Shown: one piece after another, positions 41,962-51,078 of the stretch
How positions within the stretch are numbered: the stretch's first letter is position 1
Layout of the letters: each line of letters begins with the position of its first letter
NCBI RefSeq assembly: GCF_019977235.1
Contig: NZ_AP024646.1
Span: 3,968,001-4,032,000, forward strand
From: Arthrobacter sp. StoSoilB5
GTDB lineage: Bacteria; Actinomycetota; Actinomycetes; Actinomycetales; Micrococcaceae
Direction of reading: 5' to 3'
Length of the DNA stretch: 64,000 bases
Made by a program: the position numbers and the translations under genes
Notes under the pieces: generated by a model
What the model was told of the DNA's origin: nothing
The model's input: the letters and a program-made list of their open reading frames with translations, nothing else
The model's database searches: none

Positions 41962-44211
41962 ATGCAGCCGGACCCCGTCGGCACCGCCGGATCCACCTCG
42001 AAGGGCGCCACGCTGCCCCCACGCTTCGGATCATCGGAAGTGCCGGCTTCACGAGCCACCCAGGACCGCATTGACATCCCGGAATTTGCGCCGAGCCTGG
42101 AGCCTGAAGGCGACATCTCGCCCGACCGTTTCCTGGACCGTGAGCTCAGCTGGCTGGCATTCAACTCCCGCGTTTTGGAGCTCGCAGAGGATCCTGACCT
42201 CTTCCTCCTGGAACGCGTGAATTTCCTGTCGATCTTTGCCTCCAACCTCGACGAATTCTTCATGGTCCGCGTGGCTGGCCTTAAGCGGCGAATCGCCACC
42301 GGACTCGCTGTTCCCTCCCCTGCCGGTTTGAGCCCCATCGAGGTGCTTGAGCAGATCGGCGAGGAGGCGCACAGGCTCCAGGAACGCCACGCACGGGTCT
42401 TCGCCGAACAGATCCGTCCCGCCCTGGCCTACGAGCACATCCACATCATGCACTGGAATGAATTGGACGAAGATGCCCGCCACCGGATCAGCATCATGTT
42501 CCAGGAGAAGGTCTTCCCAATCCTGACGCCGCTTGCCGTGGATCCCGCGCACCCCTTCCCGTACATTTCCGGCCTCTCGCTGAACCTTGCGGTGATCGTC
42601 AGCAACCCCATCAGCGACAAGGAACTCTTTGCCCGTGTGAAGGTTCCGGACCAGCTGCCCCGCCTGATCTCCGTGGACGGCCCGCGCGCAGGTGCCATCC
42701 CTGGCCGTGTTGCCCGCTTCATCGCTTTGGAAGAAGTCATCGCCGTCCACTTGGACAAGCTCTTCCCCGGCATGGAAGTCCTTGAGCACCACACCTTCCG
42801 CGTCACCCGCAACGAGGACCTCGAGGTAGAAGAAGACGACGCCGAAAACCTCCTGCAGGCCTTGGAGAAGGAACTCCTGCGTCGGCGCTTCGGTCCTCCC
42901 GTGCGCCTGGAAGTCACTACGGACATCAACCCGAACATCAAAGCACTGCTTATCCGGGAGCTTGGCGTTGAAGAATCGGAGGTTTACTCCGTACCGGCGC
43001 CCCTGGACCTCCGTGGACTCTCTGCGATCAGCGCCATTGACCGCCCGGACCTCCACTACCCCAAGCATGTTCCGCACACGTCCCGGTACCTCAACGAGTC
43101 CGAAACGTCCAAGGCAGCCAACGTGTTCGCCGCCATGCGGCGCCGGGACATCCTGCTCCACCACCCGTACGACTCGTTCTCCACGTCGGTTCAGGCGTTC
43201 CTGGAACAGGCTGCCGCGGACCCCAAGGTCCAGGCCATCAAACAAACCTTGTACAGGACGTCGGGCGACTCCCCTATCGTTGACGCTTTGATCGATGCTG
43301 CCGAGGCCGGCAAGCAGGTCCTGGCACTCGTCGAGATCAAGGCACGATTCGATGAGCAGGCCAACATCTCGTGGGCCCGGAAGCTGGAACAAGCAGGCGT
43401 GCACGTGGTGTACGGCATTGTGGGCCTGAAGACCCACTGCAAGCTGTCACTGGTGGTTCGGCAGGAAGTGGACGGCCTGCGCCGCTATTGCCACATCGGC
43501 ACGGGCAACTATCACCCGCGCACGGCCCGCTACTACGAGGACCTCGGCTTGCTCACCGCGAACGAGCAAGTGGGCGAAGACCTGTCCAAACTGTTCAACC
43601 AGCTCTCCGGATACGCGCCGAAGTCCACGTTCAAGCGGCTGCTCGTGGCGCCACGTTCCGTCCGTGCCGGCCTGATCGAAAGGATCGAAGCGGAGATCCG
43701 CAACGCCCGCGCTGGCGTTCCTGCCCGGGTCCAGATCAAAGTCAATTCCATGGTGGACGAAGCCATCATCGACGCCCTTTACCGTGCGTCACAGGCAGGA
43801 GTGAAGGTGGACGTGGTGGTCCGTGGCATCTGCTCCCTCCGCCCCGGTGTACCGGGACTGAGCGAAAACATTACGGTCCGCTCCATCCTCGGCCGGTTCC
43901 TGGAGCACTCGCGCGTCTTTGCTTTTGCCAACGGTGGAGATCCCGTGGTGTACATCGGCTCCGCAGACATGATGCACCGCAACCTGGACCGCCGTGTTGA
44001 AGCGCTCGTACAGTTGGCCAGCAAGGAAGACACCGCTACGGTCGTGGACCTCATGAACCGTTATGTGGACGACGGCACCGCTAGTTGGCACTTGGACAAC
44101 CAGGGCCATTGGACCAGGCACCACCTTGACGAGGACGGCACACCCCTGCTGGACATGCAGTCCTGGCTACTGGCTTCCCGGTCCCGCCAGCGTGCAGCGG
44201 CCCGGCGGTAG
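41962..44211 (+). CDS. ppk1: polyphosphate kinase 1
   Basis: PPK1 polymerises the gamma phosphate of ATP into polyphosphate and can run in reverse. The start is the ATG of MQPDPVG, with AGGAGA 7 bases ahead; an upstream TTG is less likely. The 749-residue protein has the N domain ([21 protein letters not shown]), the head domain, and the C1/C2 catalytic domains. Autophosphorylated His492 (KTHCKL) and His511 (HIGTGN) have the same 19-residue spacing as in the E. coli enzyme. The Nudix/phosphatase gene follows 8 bases after, the order known for ppk1 and mutT1 in mycobacteria. Confidence 0.97.
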   Translation: MQPDPVGTAGSTSKGATLPPRFGSSEVPASRATQDRIDIPEFAPSLEPEGDISPDRFLDRELSWLAFNSRVLELAEDPDLFLLERVNFLSIFASNLDEFFMVRVAGLKRRIATGLAVPSPAGLSPIEVLEQIGEEAHRLQERHARVFAEQIRPALAYEHIHIMHWNELDEDARHRISIMFQEKVFPILTPLAVDPAHPFPYISGLSLNLAVIVSNPISDKELFARVKVPDQLPRLISVDGPRAGAIPGRVARFIALEEVIAVHLDKLFPGMEVLEHHTFRVTRNEDLEVEEDDAENLLQALEKELLRRRFGPPVRLEVTTDINPNIKALLIRELGVEESEVYSVPAPLDLRGLSAISAIDRPDLHYPKHVPHTSRYLNESETSKAANVFAAMRRRDILLHHPYDSFSTSVQAFLEQAAADPKVQAIKQTLYRTSGDSPIVDALIDAAEAGKQVLALVEIKARFDEQANISWARKLEQAGVHVVYGIVGLKTHCKLSLVVRQEVDGLRRYCHIGTGNYHPRTARYYEDLGLLTANEQVGEDLSKLFNQLSGYAPKSTFKRLLVAPRSVRAGLIERIEAEIRNARAGVPARVQIKVNSMVDEAIIDALYRASQAGVKVDVVVRGICSLRPGVPGLSENITVRSILGRFLEHSRVFAFANGGDPVVYIGSADMMHRNLDRRVEALVQLASKEDTATVVDLMNRYVDDGTASWHLDNQGHWTRHHLDEDGTPLLDMQSWLLASRSRQRAAARR

Positions 44212-44219
44212 GGAACGAG

Positions 44220-45188
44220 TTGAAAAGCGATACCCCCGTGGCGGATCAGACGGACCACCCCGGTGAACGGGTGGCCGTCGTTGCGGCCGGCGCCATTCCT
44301 TGGCGACTTCAGAAGGGTGCCCTTGAGGTGCTCCTGATCCACCGGCCACGCTACGACGATTGGTCCTGGCCCAAAGGAAAGCTCGACGCCGGCGAGACAG
44401 TTCCGCAGTGCGCCGTACGGGAGGTGCGCGAAGAGATCGGACTTCACAGTTCCCTCGGCGTTCCGTTGCCACCCATTCATTACCACGTCAGCGCCGGCTT
44501 GAAAGTTGTGCACTATTGGGCGGTCCGGGTCAACGGCGAACAGCTTCGGCCCGATGGCAAGGAAGTGGACAGCGTCATGTGGTGCAGCCCGGACAGGGCT
44601 GCATCTTTCCTGAGCAACCCCACGGATGTAGAGCCCCTTGAGTACCTGGAGAAGGCCCACATCCGGGGCGAACTCGATACGTGGCCGCTCGTGTTGATCC
44701 GCCATGCAAAGGCAAAGCCCCGCTCCTCGTGGACCAAGGCTGAAGGCGACCGTCCTCTGGCTGCTACTGGGCAACGCCAAGCCGCGGCCGTCCAGCGCCT
44801 GTTGGAAGTGTGGAAGCCACAACGGATTGTTACCAGCCCGTGGACCCGCTGCGTGGCAACCATTGCACCGTACGCAAAGGCAAGCGGAGCCAAGGTAAAG
44901 CTTGTTGAAGCCCTTACCGAGCACAACCACAACCGCTCGCCCAAGAAGACTGCTGCCGCGGTGGAGGCCTTGTTCGATAAGCAGGTGCCAATCGCTGTTT
45001 GCACTCACCGGCCCGCGCTGCCCACAGTCCTGAAGCAATTAGGCCAGCACATGTCCGCGGCTTTGCGGGGCCTGCTGCCCACGTCCGATCCCTTCCTTTC
45101 GCCGGGCGAGGTCATCGTCTGCCAGGTCGCCAGGGGATCAGAACGGAAGATTGTGTCGGTGGAACAGGTCAGGCCTTTCGACGACTAG
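44220..45188 (+). CDS. Nudix hydrolase fused to histidine phosphatase (MutT1 type)
   Basis: The 322-residue protein has an N-terminal Nudix domain with the full box GKLDAGETVPQCAVREVREEIG and a C-terminal histidine-phosphatase domain with the RHAKAKPRSSW motif and a THRPALP catalytic His. In mycobacterial MutT1 this fusion hydrolyses 8-oxo-(d)GTP and diadenosine polyphosphates, protecting nucleotide pools. The start is a TTG with GGGAACGAG just before it; a GTG six codons on is possible. It follows ppk1 by 8 bases and is certainly co-transcribed. The exact substrate is inferred from the family. Confidence 0.92.
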   Translation: MKSDTPVADQTDHPGERVAVVAAGAIPWRLQKGALEVLLIHRPRYDDWSWPKGKLDAGETVPQCAVREVREEIGLHSSLGVPLPPIHYHVSAGLKVVHYWAVRVNGEQLRPDGKEVDSVMWCSPDRAASFLSNPTDVEPLEYLEKAHIRGELDTWPLVLIRHAKAKPRSSWTKAEGDRPLAATGQRQAAAVQRLLEVWKPQRIVTSPWTRCVATIAPYAKASGAKVKLVEALTEHNHNRSPKKTAAAVEALFDKQVPIAVCTHRPALPTVLKQLGQHMSAALRGLLPTSDPFLSPGEVIVCQVARGSERKIVSVEQVRPFDD

Positions 45189-45294
45189 CCACAGGCGCCT
45201 GGCCTGCCACGGTAACAATGACAGCGACGCGGGAGGCTGGGTTGGGTGATGAGACACTCATCGATCTGCTACGGGGTGGCTTGGCTGAACGAAG

Positions 45295-45300
45295 TAAGCT
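45295..45300 (+). promoter_or_regulatory. -10 box of a possibly leaderless thyA transcript
   Basis: TAAGCT ends 6 bases before the thyA GTG, placing the expected transcript start at the first codon. No clear ribosome-binding site or -35 is seen. Confidence 0.4.
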
Positions 45301-45306
45301 GGACTC

Positions 45307-46110
45307 GTGAGCATCCCCACCCCGTATGAAGACCTCCTGCGCGACGTCATGGCCAACGGCACGCACAAGTCGGACCGCACCGGAACCGGAACCCGAAGTG
45401 TTTTTGGTCGCCAGCTGAGGTTCGATCTTGCCAAGAGCTTCCCGCTCATCACCACCAAGCGGGTCCACTTCAAGTCCGTGGCGGTGGAGCTCCTGTGGTT
45501 CCTGCGTGGCGATTCGAACGTGAAGTGGATGCAGGACCAAGGCGTTTCCATCTGGGACGAATGGGCGGATGCGGATGGCGAACTCGGCCCCGTGTACGGT
45601 GTGCAGTGGCGCAGCTGGCCCACGCCCGACGGTGGGCACATCGACCAAATCTCCGAGCTCATGGCCAACCTGTCTGCCAACCCGGATTCCCGGCGACACA
45701 TCGTGTCCGCGTGGAACGTGGCCGAGCTCAAGGACATGGCGCTTCCGCCCTGTCACGCGTTCTTCCAGTTCTATGTGGCGGACGGCAAGTTGTCCTGCCA
45801 GCTGTACCAGCGCTCCGCGGACACGTTCCTGGGCGTTCCCTTCAACATCGCCTCCTACGCCTTGCTGACGTGCATGGTCGCCCAGCAGTTGGGCCTGGAG
45901 CCTGGCGAGTTCGTCTGGACAGGCGGCGACGTCCATATTTACGACAATCACGTGGAGCAAGTCAGCGAGCAGCTCAGCCGCGAACCGTACGAGTATCCAC
46001 AACTGAAAATCCTCCGCAAGCCGGACTCGATTTTCGACTACACCTTGGACGACTTCGAGGTTGTGGGCTACCGCCACCACCCCACTATCAAGGCGCCGAT
46101 CGCGGTATGA
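45307..46110 (+). CDS. thyA: thymidylate synthase
   Basis: ThyA methylates dUMP to dTMP using methylene-tetrahydrofolate. The 267-residue enzyme has catalytic Cys149 in [12 protein letters not shown], the [11 protein letters not shown] phosphate loop, [24 protein letters not shown], and the HIYDNHVEQ motif. It starts with GTG and its stop codon overlaps the start of folA (ATGA), so both folate-cycle enzymes are coupled. It is the first gene of thyA-folA-small membrane protein. Confidence 0.98.
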   Translation: MSIPTPYEDLLRDVMANGTHKSDRTGTGTRSVFGRQLRFDLAKSFPLITTKRVHFKSVAVELLWFLRGDSNVKWMQDQGVSIWDEWADADGELGPVYGVQWRSWPTPDGGHIDQISELMANLSANPDSRRHIVSAWNVAELKDMALPPCHAFFQFYVADGKLSCQLYQRSADTFLGVPFNIASYALLTCMVAQQLGLEPGEFVWTGGDVHIYDNHVEQVSEQLSREPYEYPQLKILRKPDSIFDYTLDDFEVVGYRHHPTIKAPIAV

Positions 46111-46715
46111 GCATCCAAGACAACCCCGGCCAGGAAACGCCCGCCCCGCTCCCCGGAGTGATCTTCACCCAGGAAACGGCAGCCAAAATGACCGGTATCG
46201 GCTTGATCTGGGCCCAAACGCAGTCCGGCGTCATCGGCAAGGACGGCTCCATGCCGTGGCACCTGCCCGAGGACCTGAAGCACTTCAGCCAACTAACCAC
46301 AGGCCACCCAGTGATCATGGGCCGCAAGACCTGGGAGTCGTTCCCGGACAAGTACCGGCCACTGCCAGGGCGCACCAACATTGTGGTGACCCGCAACTCA
46401 AAGTGGGCTTCAACCCCGGAGGCCGAGGGCGCCGTCGTGGTTTCCTCGCTGGACGCAGCCCTGCTGGAATCCCAGTTCGCGCCGGGCGGCCAGAAGGTCT
46501 GGATCGTCGGCGGCGGCGAGATCTTCGAACAGTCCATGGGAATTGCCAACGTCGCGGTCGTCACCATCATCGATGCCGACTTCGACGGCGATACGTTCGC
46601 GCCTGAACTGGGCGACGACTGGACCTTTGACACTGTTGCGCCGGCCGAGGGCTGGCTGACCGCCAAAAACGGCACACAATACCGGTTCACCACATGGCGC
46701 CGGACGGAAAGCTAG
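46107..46715 (+). CDS. folA: dihydrofolate reductase
   Basis: DHFR regenerates tetrahydrofolate after thymidylate synthesis. The core [30 protein letters not shown] has the family NADPH and substrate contacts, followed by [12 protein letters not shown] and [12 protein letters not shown]. The protein is 202 residues if it starts at the ATG that overlaps the thyA stop; this adds a polar N-terminal extension of about 27 residues before the fold. A second ATG exists directly at MTGIGLIWA without a strong ribosome-binding site, so the shorter form cannot be excluded. Pairing with thyA is classical. Confidence 0.96.
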   Translation: MSIQDNPGQETPAPLPGVIFTQETAAKMTGIGLIWAQTQSGVIGKDGSMPWHLPEDLKHFSQLTTGHPVIMGRKTWESFPDKYRPLPGRTNIVVTRNSKWASTPEAEGAVVVSSLDAALLESQFAPGGQKVWIVGGGEIFEQSMGIANVAVVTIIDADFDGDTFAPELGDDWTFDTVAPAEGWLTAKNGTQYRFTTWRRTES

Positions 46716-46725
46716 GAACGCCTGC

Positions 46726-46947
46726 ATGCTGAAGAAACCTGAAACATTGTTCGTGCTGGGTTATATGTTGCTGCCGCTTTTCGCGCTGATCTCCGCCATC
46801 GTGGGGCTGACCATGATCCTTGGCGGAAACCGCATTGTCGGCATCATCGTCTTGATAGTGGTCACGCAGGTCTTCACGTTCGGTGCGTTCTTTGCCTTGC
46901 GCAAGCGCAAGGCCGTCCTGCTGCAGGAGCCCGACGCCGGAACCTAG
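46726..46947 (+). CDS. small two-TM membrane protein
   Basis: The 73-residue product has two hydrophobic helices (about residues 9-30 and 37-60) and a basic tail, LRKRKAVLLQEPDAG. It begins 10 bases after folA and ends 106 bases before asd. GGAACGCCTGC lies before the ATG, a modest ribosome-binding site. I do not recognise its role; small conserved membrane proteins of this form are widespread in Arthrobacter. Confidence 0.7.
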   Translation: MLKKPETLFVLGYMLLPLFALISAIVGLTMILGGNRIVGIIVLIVVTQVFTFGAFFALRKRKAVLLQEPDAGT

Positions 46948-47041
46948 GCCCCTTGGCCCGCTGGCGTACCGCTGTGGCGAGTACCGGCGTCGTGCTTTGC
47001 GTGCGTGACGTAACCAACAGCGGCACTGTGCTCCGAAAGTT

Positions 47042-47047
47042 TAGACT
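47042..47047 (+). promoter_or_regulatory. -10 box of a possibly leaderless asd transcript
   Basis: TAGACT ends 6 bases before the asd ATG; the expected start of transcription coincides with the start codon. No ribosome-binding site is present. Confidence 0.5.
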
Positions 47048-47053
47048 GGGTGA

Positions 47054-48196
47054 ATGACTACAGCAGCTAATCCGTCCGTTGGACTGGTCGGTTGGCGTGG
47101 CATGGTCGGCTCCGTCCTGATGCAGCGCATGCAGGAAGAGAACGACTTCGCCAACATCAACCCGGTATTTTTCTCCACCTCGAACGCAGGGGGTGCCGCC
47201 CCTTCCTTTGCTGACGGGGCCGGCAAGCTCGAGGACGCGTTCGATATTGAGACGCTTGCCAAGCTGCCGATTATTGTCACCGCCCAGGGCGGCGACTACA
47301 CCAAGCAGGTCCATGGCGAACTCCGTAGCCGCGGCTGGGATGGCCTCTGGATCGACGCCGCCTCCACGCTGCGCATGAATGATGACTCGATCATCGTGCT
47401 GGACCCCATCAACCGCGACGTCATCGACGCCGGCCTGTCCGGCGGCGTGAAGGACTACATCGGCGGCAACTGTACGGTTTCCTGCATGCTCATGGGTCTC
47501 GGCGGACTGTTCAAGAACAACCTGGTCGAGTGGGGCACTTCCATGACGTACCAGGCAGCTTCAGGTGGCGGCGCCCGCCACATGCGCGAGCTCCTGAACC
47601 AGTTCGGCACCCTCAATAACGAGGTCAGCAGCGAACTGCAGGATCCGGCCTCGGCCATCCTGGAGATCGACCACAAGGTCCTCGCTGCCCAGCGCACTGG
47701 CGTTGACGCTACCCAGTTTGGCGTTCCGCTGGCCGGTTCGCTGATTCCCTGGATCGATGCCGACCTCGGCAACGGCCAGTCCAAGGAAGAGTGGAAGGCC
47801 GGGGTGGAGACCAACAAGATCCTCGGCACGGGCAAAGGCACCGCGGGCAAGGACCACATTGCCATGGACGGCCTGTGCATCCGCATCGGCGCCATGCGCT
47901 CCCACTCCCAGGCCCTCACGCTCAAGCTGCGCGAGGACCTCTCCGTCACGGAGATCGAGAACCTCCTGGCCAAGGACAATGAGTGGGCCAAGGTTGTTCC
48001 GAACACCAAGGAAGCCTCCATGGCGGACCTGACCCCGGTTGCCGCATCCGGCACCCTGGACATTCCCGTTGGCCGTATCCGCAAGCTTGAAATGGGCCCC
48101 GAGTACATCAGCGCCTTCACTGTGGGCGACCAACTCCTTTGGGGTGCAGCTGAGCCGCTGCGCCGGATGCTCAACATCGCGACGGGCAAGCTCTAG
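47054..48196 (+). CDS. asd: aspartate-semialdehyde dehydrogenase
   Basis: The enzyme reduces aspartyl phosphate to aspartate semialdehyde, the branch point to lysine/diaminopimelate, threonine and methionine. The 380-residue protein starts [21 protein letters not shown], the NADP loop. The catalytic Cys140 lies in [32 protein letters not shown] and the final [10 protein letters not shown] match the enterobacterial subgroup rather than the class usual in mycobacteria, a point worth noting. It stands alone, apparently with a leaderless start, and ends in a strong terminator. Confidence 0.96.
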   Translation: MTTAANPSVGLVGWRGMVGSVLMQRMQEENDFANINPVFFSTSNAGGAAPSFADGAGKLEDAFDIETLAKLPIIVTAQGGDYTKQVHGELRSRGWDGLWIDAASTLRMNDDSIIVLDPINRDVIDAGLSGGVKDYIGGNCTVSCMLMGLGGLFKNNLVEWGTSMTYQAASGGGARHMRELLNQFGTLNNEVSSELQDPASAILEIDHKVLAAQRTGVDATQFGVPLAGSLIPWIDADLGNGQSKEEWKAGVETNKILGTGKGTAGKDHIAMDGLCIRIGAMRSHSQALTLKLREDLSVTEIENLLAKDNEWAKVVPNTKEASMADLTPVAASGTLDIPVGRIRKLEMGPEYISAFTVGDQLLWGAAEPLRRMLNIATGKL

Positions 48197-49224
48197 GCCC
48201 CGTCGCCGCTATTTCGTCGCTGACCCGCTGTTCCGTTGCTGCCCGGCAACGGAACAGCGGGTTTTCTACGTTCTACCCGTGATCCATCGAGCGCCTCCCT
48301 GAGCTTGCGGTCGACGTCCCAAGGCCTGCTGAGATCGTCCCATTCGATCCGAACCACTTTCCACCCCTGGGCGTGGAGTGCCTTCTCCCGCCTGCGTTCC
48401 TCGAAAACCACTTCCTCCGTGTGTGCATATTCGAAGTACTTGGAGCGGCCATCAAACTCCAGGATCACCCCCTGCTTCTCCCAGCCGAAGTCTCCGCGAT
48501 AATTGCCCAGCGGTGTCGCGACATCCAACTGCAACACGGCGCCCTGCTATCCCCAATTTGTCCAGAAGCACGCGTGTGCGGGTCTCCCCCACGGATTCGG
48601 ACCTTGCGTCCATAAACTCCAGAACCCGGCGCAGGCGGCGGGTGCCACGGGTGATCCTGCCGTTGTCCAGATAGTCCTGCATCTTCCGGGGATCGGCGCC
48701 GAGTCGAAGGGCATGGTCGGCAATGACAACCGCTCGCTCAAAGTCCAGCGTCCGGGCACAGTCCACCAGCGTGCGCTCGAGACTCGTGGTCCGCACGGGC
48801 CGCTGCCATGGCGTCTGCACCTCAACAATCTCATCAGGGACCAGGCCCCCGGCATGGGCTGCGACGTCGCTTCCTGAACTGGCCTGGGCCGGTGAGAAGG
48901 GCGTGGTCACGTGCACCAACGGCCCACTTTCCCACTCGTGGCAACCGTGCAGGCGGGCGGCGCTAATGTGGCTGTAGATACTCCGCCCGTAGTGCTGCAA
49001 TGGTGGGCCTGGATCCGCAGAAGGTCCTGCTCCCAGGGTTTGCTCCGGCGCCATTGATCCATGCGCACATACGCACCCCGCCGCAGCCTGAGGAGCTTTC
49101 GATTGCGGACACCAGCCGTGAGAACGCGATCGCCAAGCCCGCAGCCAGCAAGCTCGGGAGTCGAGGCCACGGGGGTTCCTGGCCAGTGTGCGGTGATCAG
49201 GGCATCGAGCTTTCGCAGTTGCAT
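48193..49224 (-). pseudogene. AbiEi-like/DUF559 protein broken by two compensating frameshifts
   Basis: One ancestral gene is spread over three reading segments. Codons from MQLRKLDALITAHWPG to LLRIQAHH are in one frame; YGRSIYSHISAARLHG to LLDKLGIAG is in a second; VLQLDVATPLGNYRG to VVRIEWDDLSRP returns to the first. The pieces join into the known layout of wing-helix N-terminus, AbiEi-like middle and C-terminal DUF559 (PD-(D/E)XK-like, EFDGRSKYF). The first break is near 48990 (one G fewer, in GGGC), the second near 48548 (one G more, in GGG). As it stands no full protein is made. Sequencing error in G runs is an alternative. Confidence 0.75.
48223..48262 (+). terminator. asd terminator
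   Basis: ACCCGCTGTTCCGTTGC and its exact complement (17 bp) close a TGCCCG loop and are followed by TTTTC. The hairpin lies inside the last codons of the opposing DUF559 gene. Confidence 0.95.
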
Positions 49225-49364
49225 GGGACCATCGTGGCCAACACGTACGCGTACCGGCAGGGCTGGGGCACCGTATGTGGACAACTTCGTTGCCAAGCCG
49301 CTTATCCGTTGTTGGCCAACCACTTAAAAGCGGCCAAGCAACGGGTTTGGGACAAGGGCAGGGC

Positions 49365-50507
49365 TCAGCCCGCCATGAACTTCAGGTAGGCCCGCCCCTG
49401 CGCCCGGAACGAACGCTCCGCGGCCGGGCCCAGCTCTCCGGAGAAAGGCTCAGGAACAACGCCGGGAGCCTTGCCGTTTCCGGTCCTCGCCCAAGTTCCC
49501 ACAACTTCTCCCCCGGCCACGATGATGCGTTTGAACACTCCGTTCTTGCCGGGTACCACTAAATCGGCATGCTCGGGCGCAAGGACAAGGCTCCGGTCCT
49601 GGTAACCGAGCAGGAATTCATCAAAGCCCGGAAGAGCGAGCAGCGTGCGCGAGCCGGGGACGCCGTCGTCGAGCAGTGCAGCTGTCTCCGGCGAAAGCCA
49701 ATAGCTGGTACCGCCGAACGGCAGCTCCACCAGTCGATCCTGAACCGAGGCGAGGCCCCTGCGCGCTTCCGCGAGGGGCACCTGGCTCCACCAGGCAAAG
49801 TCCTTCACGGTCGCGGGCCCGTGGCTGCGAACGTAGCGGAACAAGAGCTCGGCAATTCCTTCCTGACGGTCAAGATCGCGCGAATCCTTGATCCACTCGT
49901 CGAACGCCACGAACAACTGCTGGACCCCCACCTTTCCGTTCGTTCCGGCCATGGGTCCTTGGACGAGCCACGCACGCTGGCACAGGCTCCCGATCAGGTG
50001 GATGCCACGTTGGGCCTTGGTCACCTGGCCTGCTTCTTCGAACGCGGCGAAGAGTTGCTCACGGGTGGCGCCGCGTCCGCCCTCCGCTGTCCTGATGGTC
50101 TCTATGGTTTTGAGTGCGATGTCACGGCAGTGGCTGATGTCGTCAGCCGTGATGCCGAGCTCGCGGTGACGGCCTGCCACCATGTTCATGAGCCGCTCGC
50201 TGGTGATACCCAATATCCACCGGAGGTCTTCGGGGGCCAGAAGGTGCAGTGTTCCCCGCATTGGCCATGAGCGGACCACGGTCCCTGCATCTATGGCTCC
50301 GCGGACATCGGACGCGGCCGATCCCGGGACGCGCTGCCCTACGGCCCATAAGGCAGACCCCAGATCCTGTGCCTGCATGGCGGTCATCCAACGAACCGCG
50401 TCCGGCACAGAGGTAAAACCCCCATTGAGCAGGCCTTGGCTGGCAAGTCGCATGCGGCCCATGACTCGTGGGGTAACAGCAACTGAACGCGGGTGGGTTT
50501 CAGGCAT
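49365..50507 (-). CDS. AlkZ-like winged-helix DNA-binding protein
   Basis: The 380-residue product belongs to the HTH_42 (DUF1006, YcaQ/AlkZ) superfamily. It shows tandem winged-helix regions: RMRLASQGLLNG, then MTAMQAQDLGSALWAV, which holds the Q-x-Q motif that AlkZ uses for base excision, and VVRSWPMRGTLHLLAPEDLRW. AlkZ unhooks interstrand crosslinks made by azinomycin, and relatives repair alkylated bases. The ATG has AGGA 7 bases upstream. It is a lone gene. Glycosylase activity is inferred from the motif only. Confidence 0.85.
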   Translation of the reverse strand: MPETHPRSVAVTPRVMGRMRLASQGLLNGGFTSVPDAVRWMTAMQAQDLGSALWAVGQRVPGSAASDVRGAIDAGTVVRSWPMRGTLHLLAPEDLRWILGITSERLMNMVAGRHRELGITADDISHCRDIALKTIETIRTAEGGRGATREQLFAAFEEAGQVTKAQRGIHLIGSLCQRAWLVQGPMAGTNGKVGVQQLFVAFDEWIKDSRDLDRQEGIAELLFRYVRSHGPATVKDFAWWSQVPLAEARRGLASVQDRLVELPFGGTSYWLSPETAALLDDGVPGSRTLLALPGFDEFLLGYQDRSLVLAPEHADLVVPGKNGVFKRIIVAGGEVVGTWARTGNGKAPGVVPEPFSGELGPAAERSFRAQGRAYLKFMAG

Positions 50508-50592
50508 GCTTCATCCTAAGAGGGGCCGCCGGTACAGGAAACCTTGCAACGCCTCCCAGCAGCCTTCCAGCAGCGTTTCCTAGGATGGATCC

Positions 50593-51072
50593 ATGCTCTT
50601 TGGTGATCTTGCTCCGCTTGTGCGGCCGCTCAGCCGGTGGTTGGCTGCCGCTGGCTGGTGTTGCACGGTCGTCGGGCTTGGAACCGGGTTGATCGTGGCA
50701 GTTGGTACCGGAGTTAGCCTCTCCCCCGCCATGCAGGGTATCCAGACGGCAGGGCTGGTTGCCACGGCCGCAGCCGCGCTGCTCATCGGTACCGCTGCGG
50801 CCAGCCAACCAGTTGCTGATCGCGGTGACGACGCCCCCGAGCCCTGGTTCTATCCGGCGGCAGCAGCCCAGGTCCGCAGCTTCCTGCTGGGCGCCATTGT
50901 GATGCTCCTCGGCTTGGTCGGCTTCGCCACGGCGGGCCTTTTCATGCCGAGCGGCCCTTCGCCCCAAAGCATTGCGTTCAGCCAGATCTTCCTGCTTGGA
51001 TCGGTCAGTTGCGGGCTGACCTTCCTGCTTCTCAACAAAGTGCTGCCCATCGCGGAGCGACGCACGCGCTGA
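50593..51072 (+). CDS. four-TM membrane protein, function unknown
   Basis: The 159-residue protein has four hydrophobic helices (about 15-40, 50-70, 95-118, 130-150), with a short proline/aspartate loop between helices 2 and 3. There is no recognisable motif. It is divergent from the AlkZ-like gene and converges on murB with a six-base gap. The ATG is preceded by GGATGGATCC. It looks like a small conserved membrane protein of Micrococcaceae; a role cannot be given. Confidence 0.72.
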   Translation: MLFGDLAPLVRPLSRWLAAAGWCCTVVGLGTGLIVAVGTGVSLSPAMQGIQTAGLVATAAAALLIGTAAASQPVADRGDDAPEPWFYPAAAAQVRSFLLGAIVMLLGLVGFATAGLFMPSGPSPQSIAFSQIFLLGSVSCGLTFLLLNKVLPIAERRTR

Positions 51073-51078
51073 GCGTTG

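Noticed and set aside
42049..43437. 462-codon minus-strand frame opposite ppk1
   Set aside because: Antisense shadow of polyphosphate kinase.
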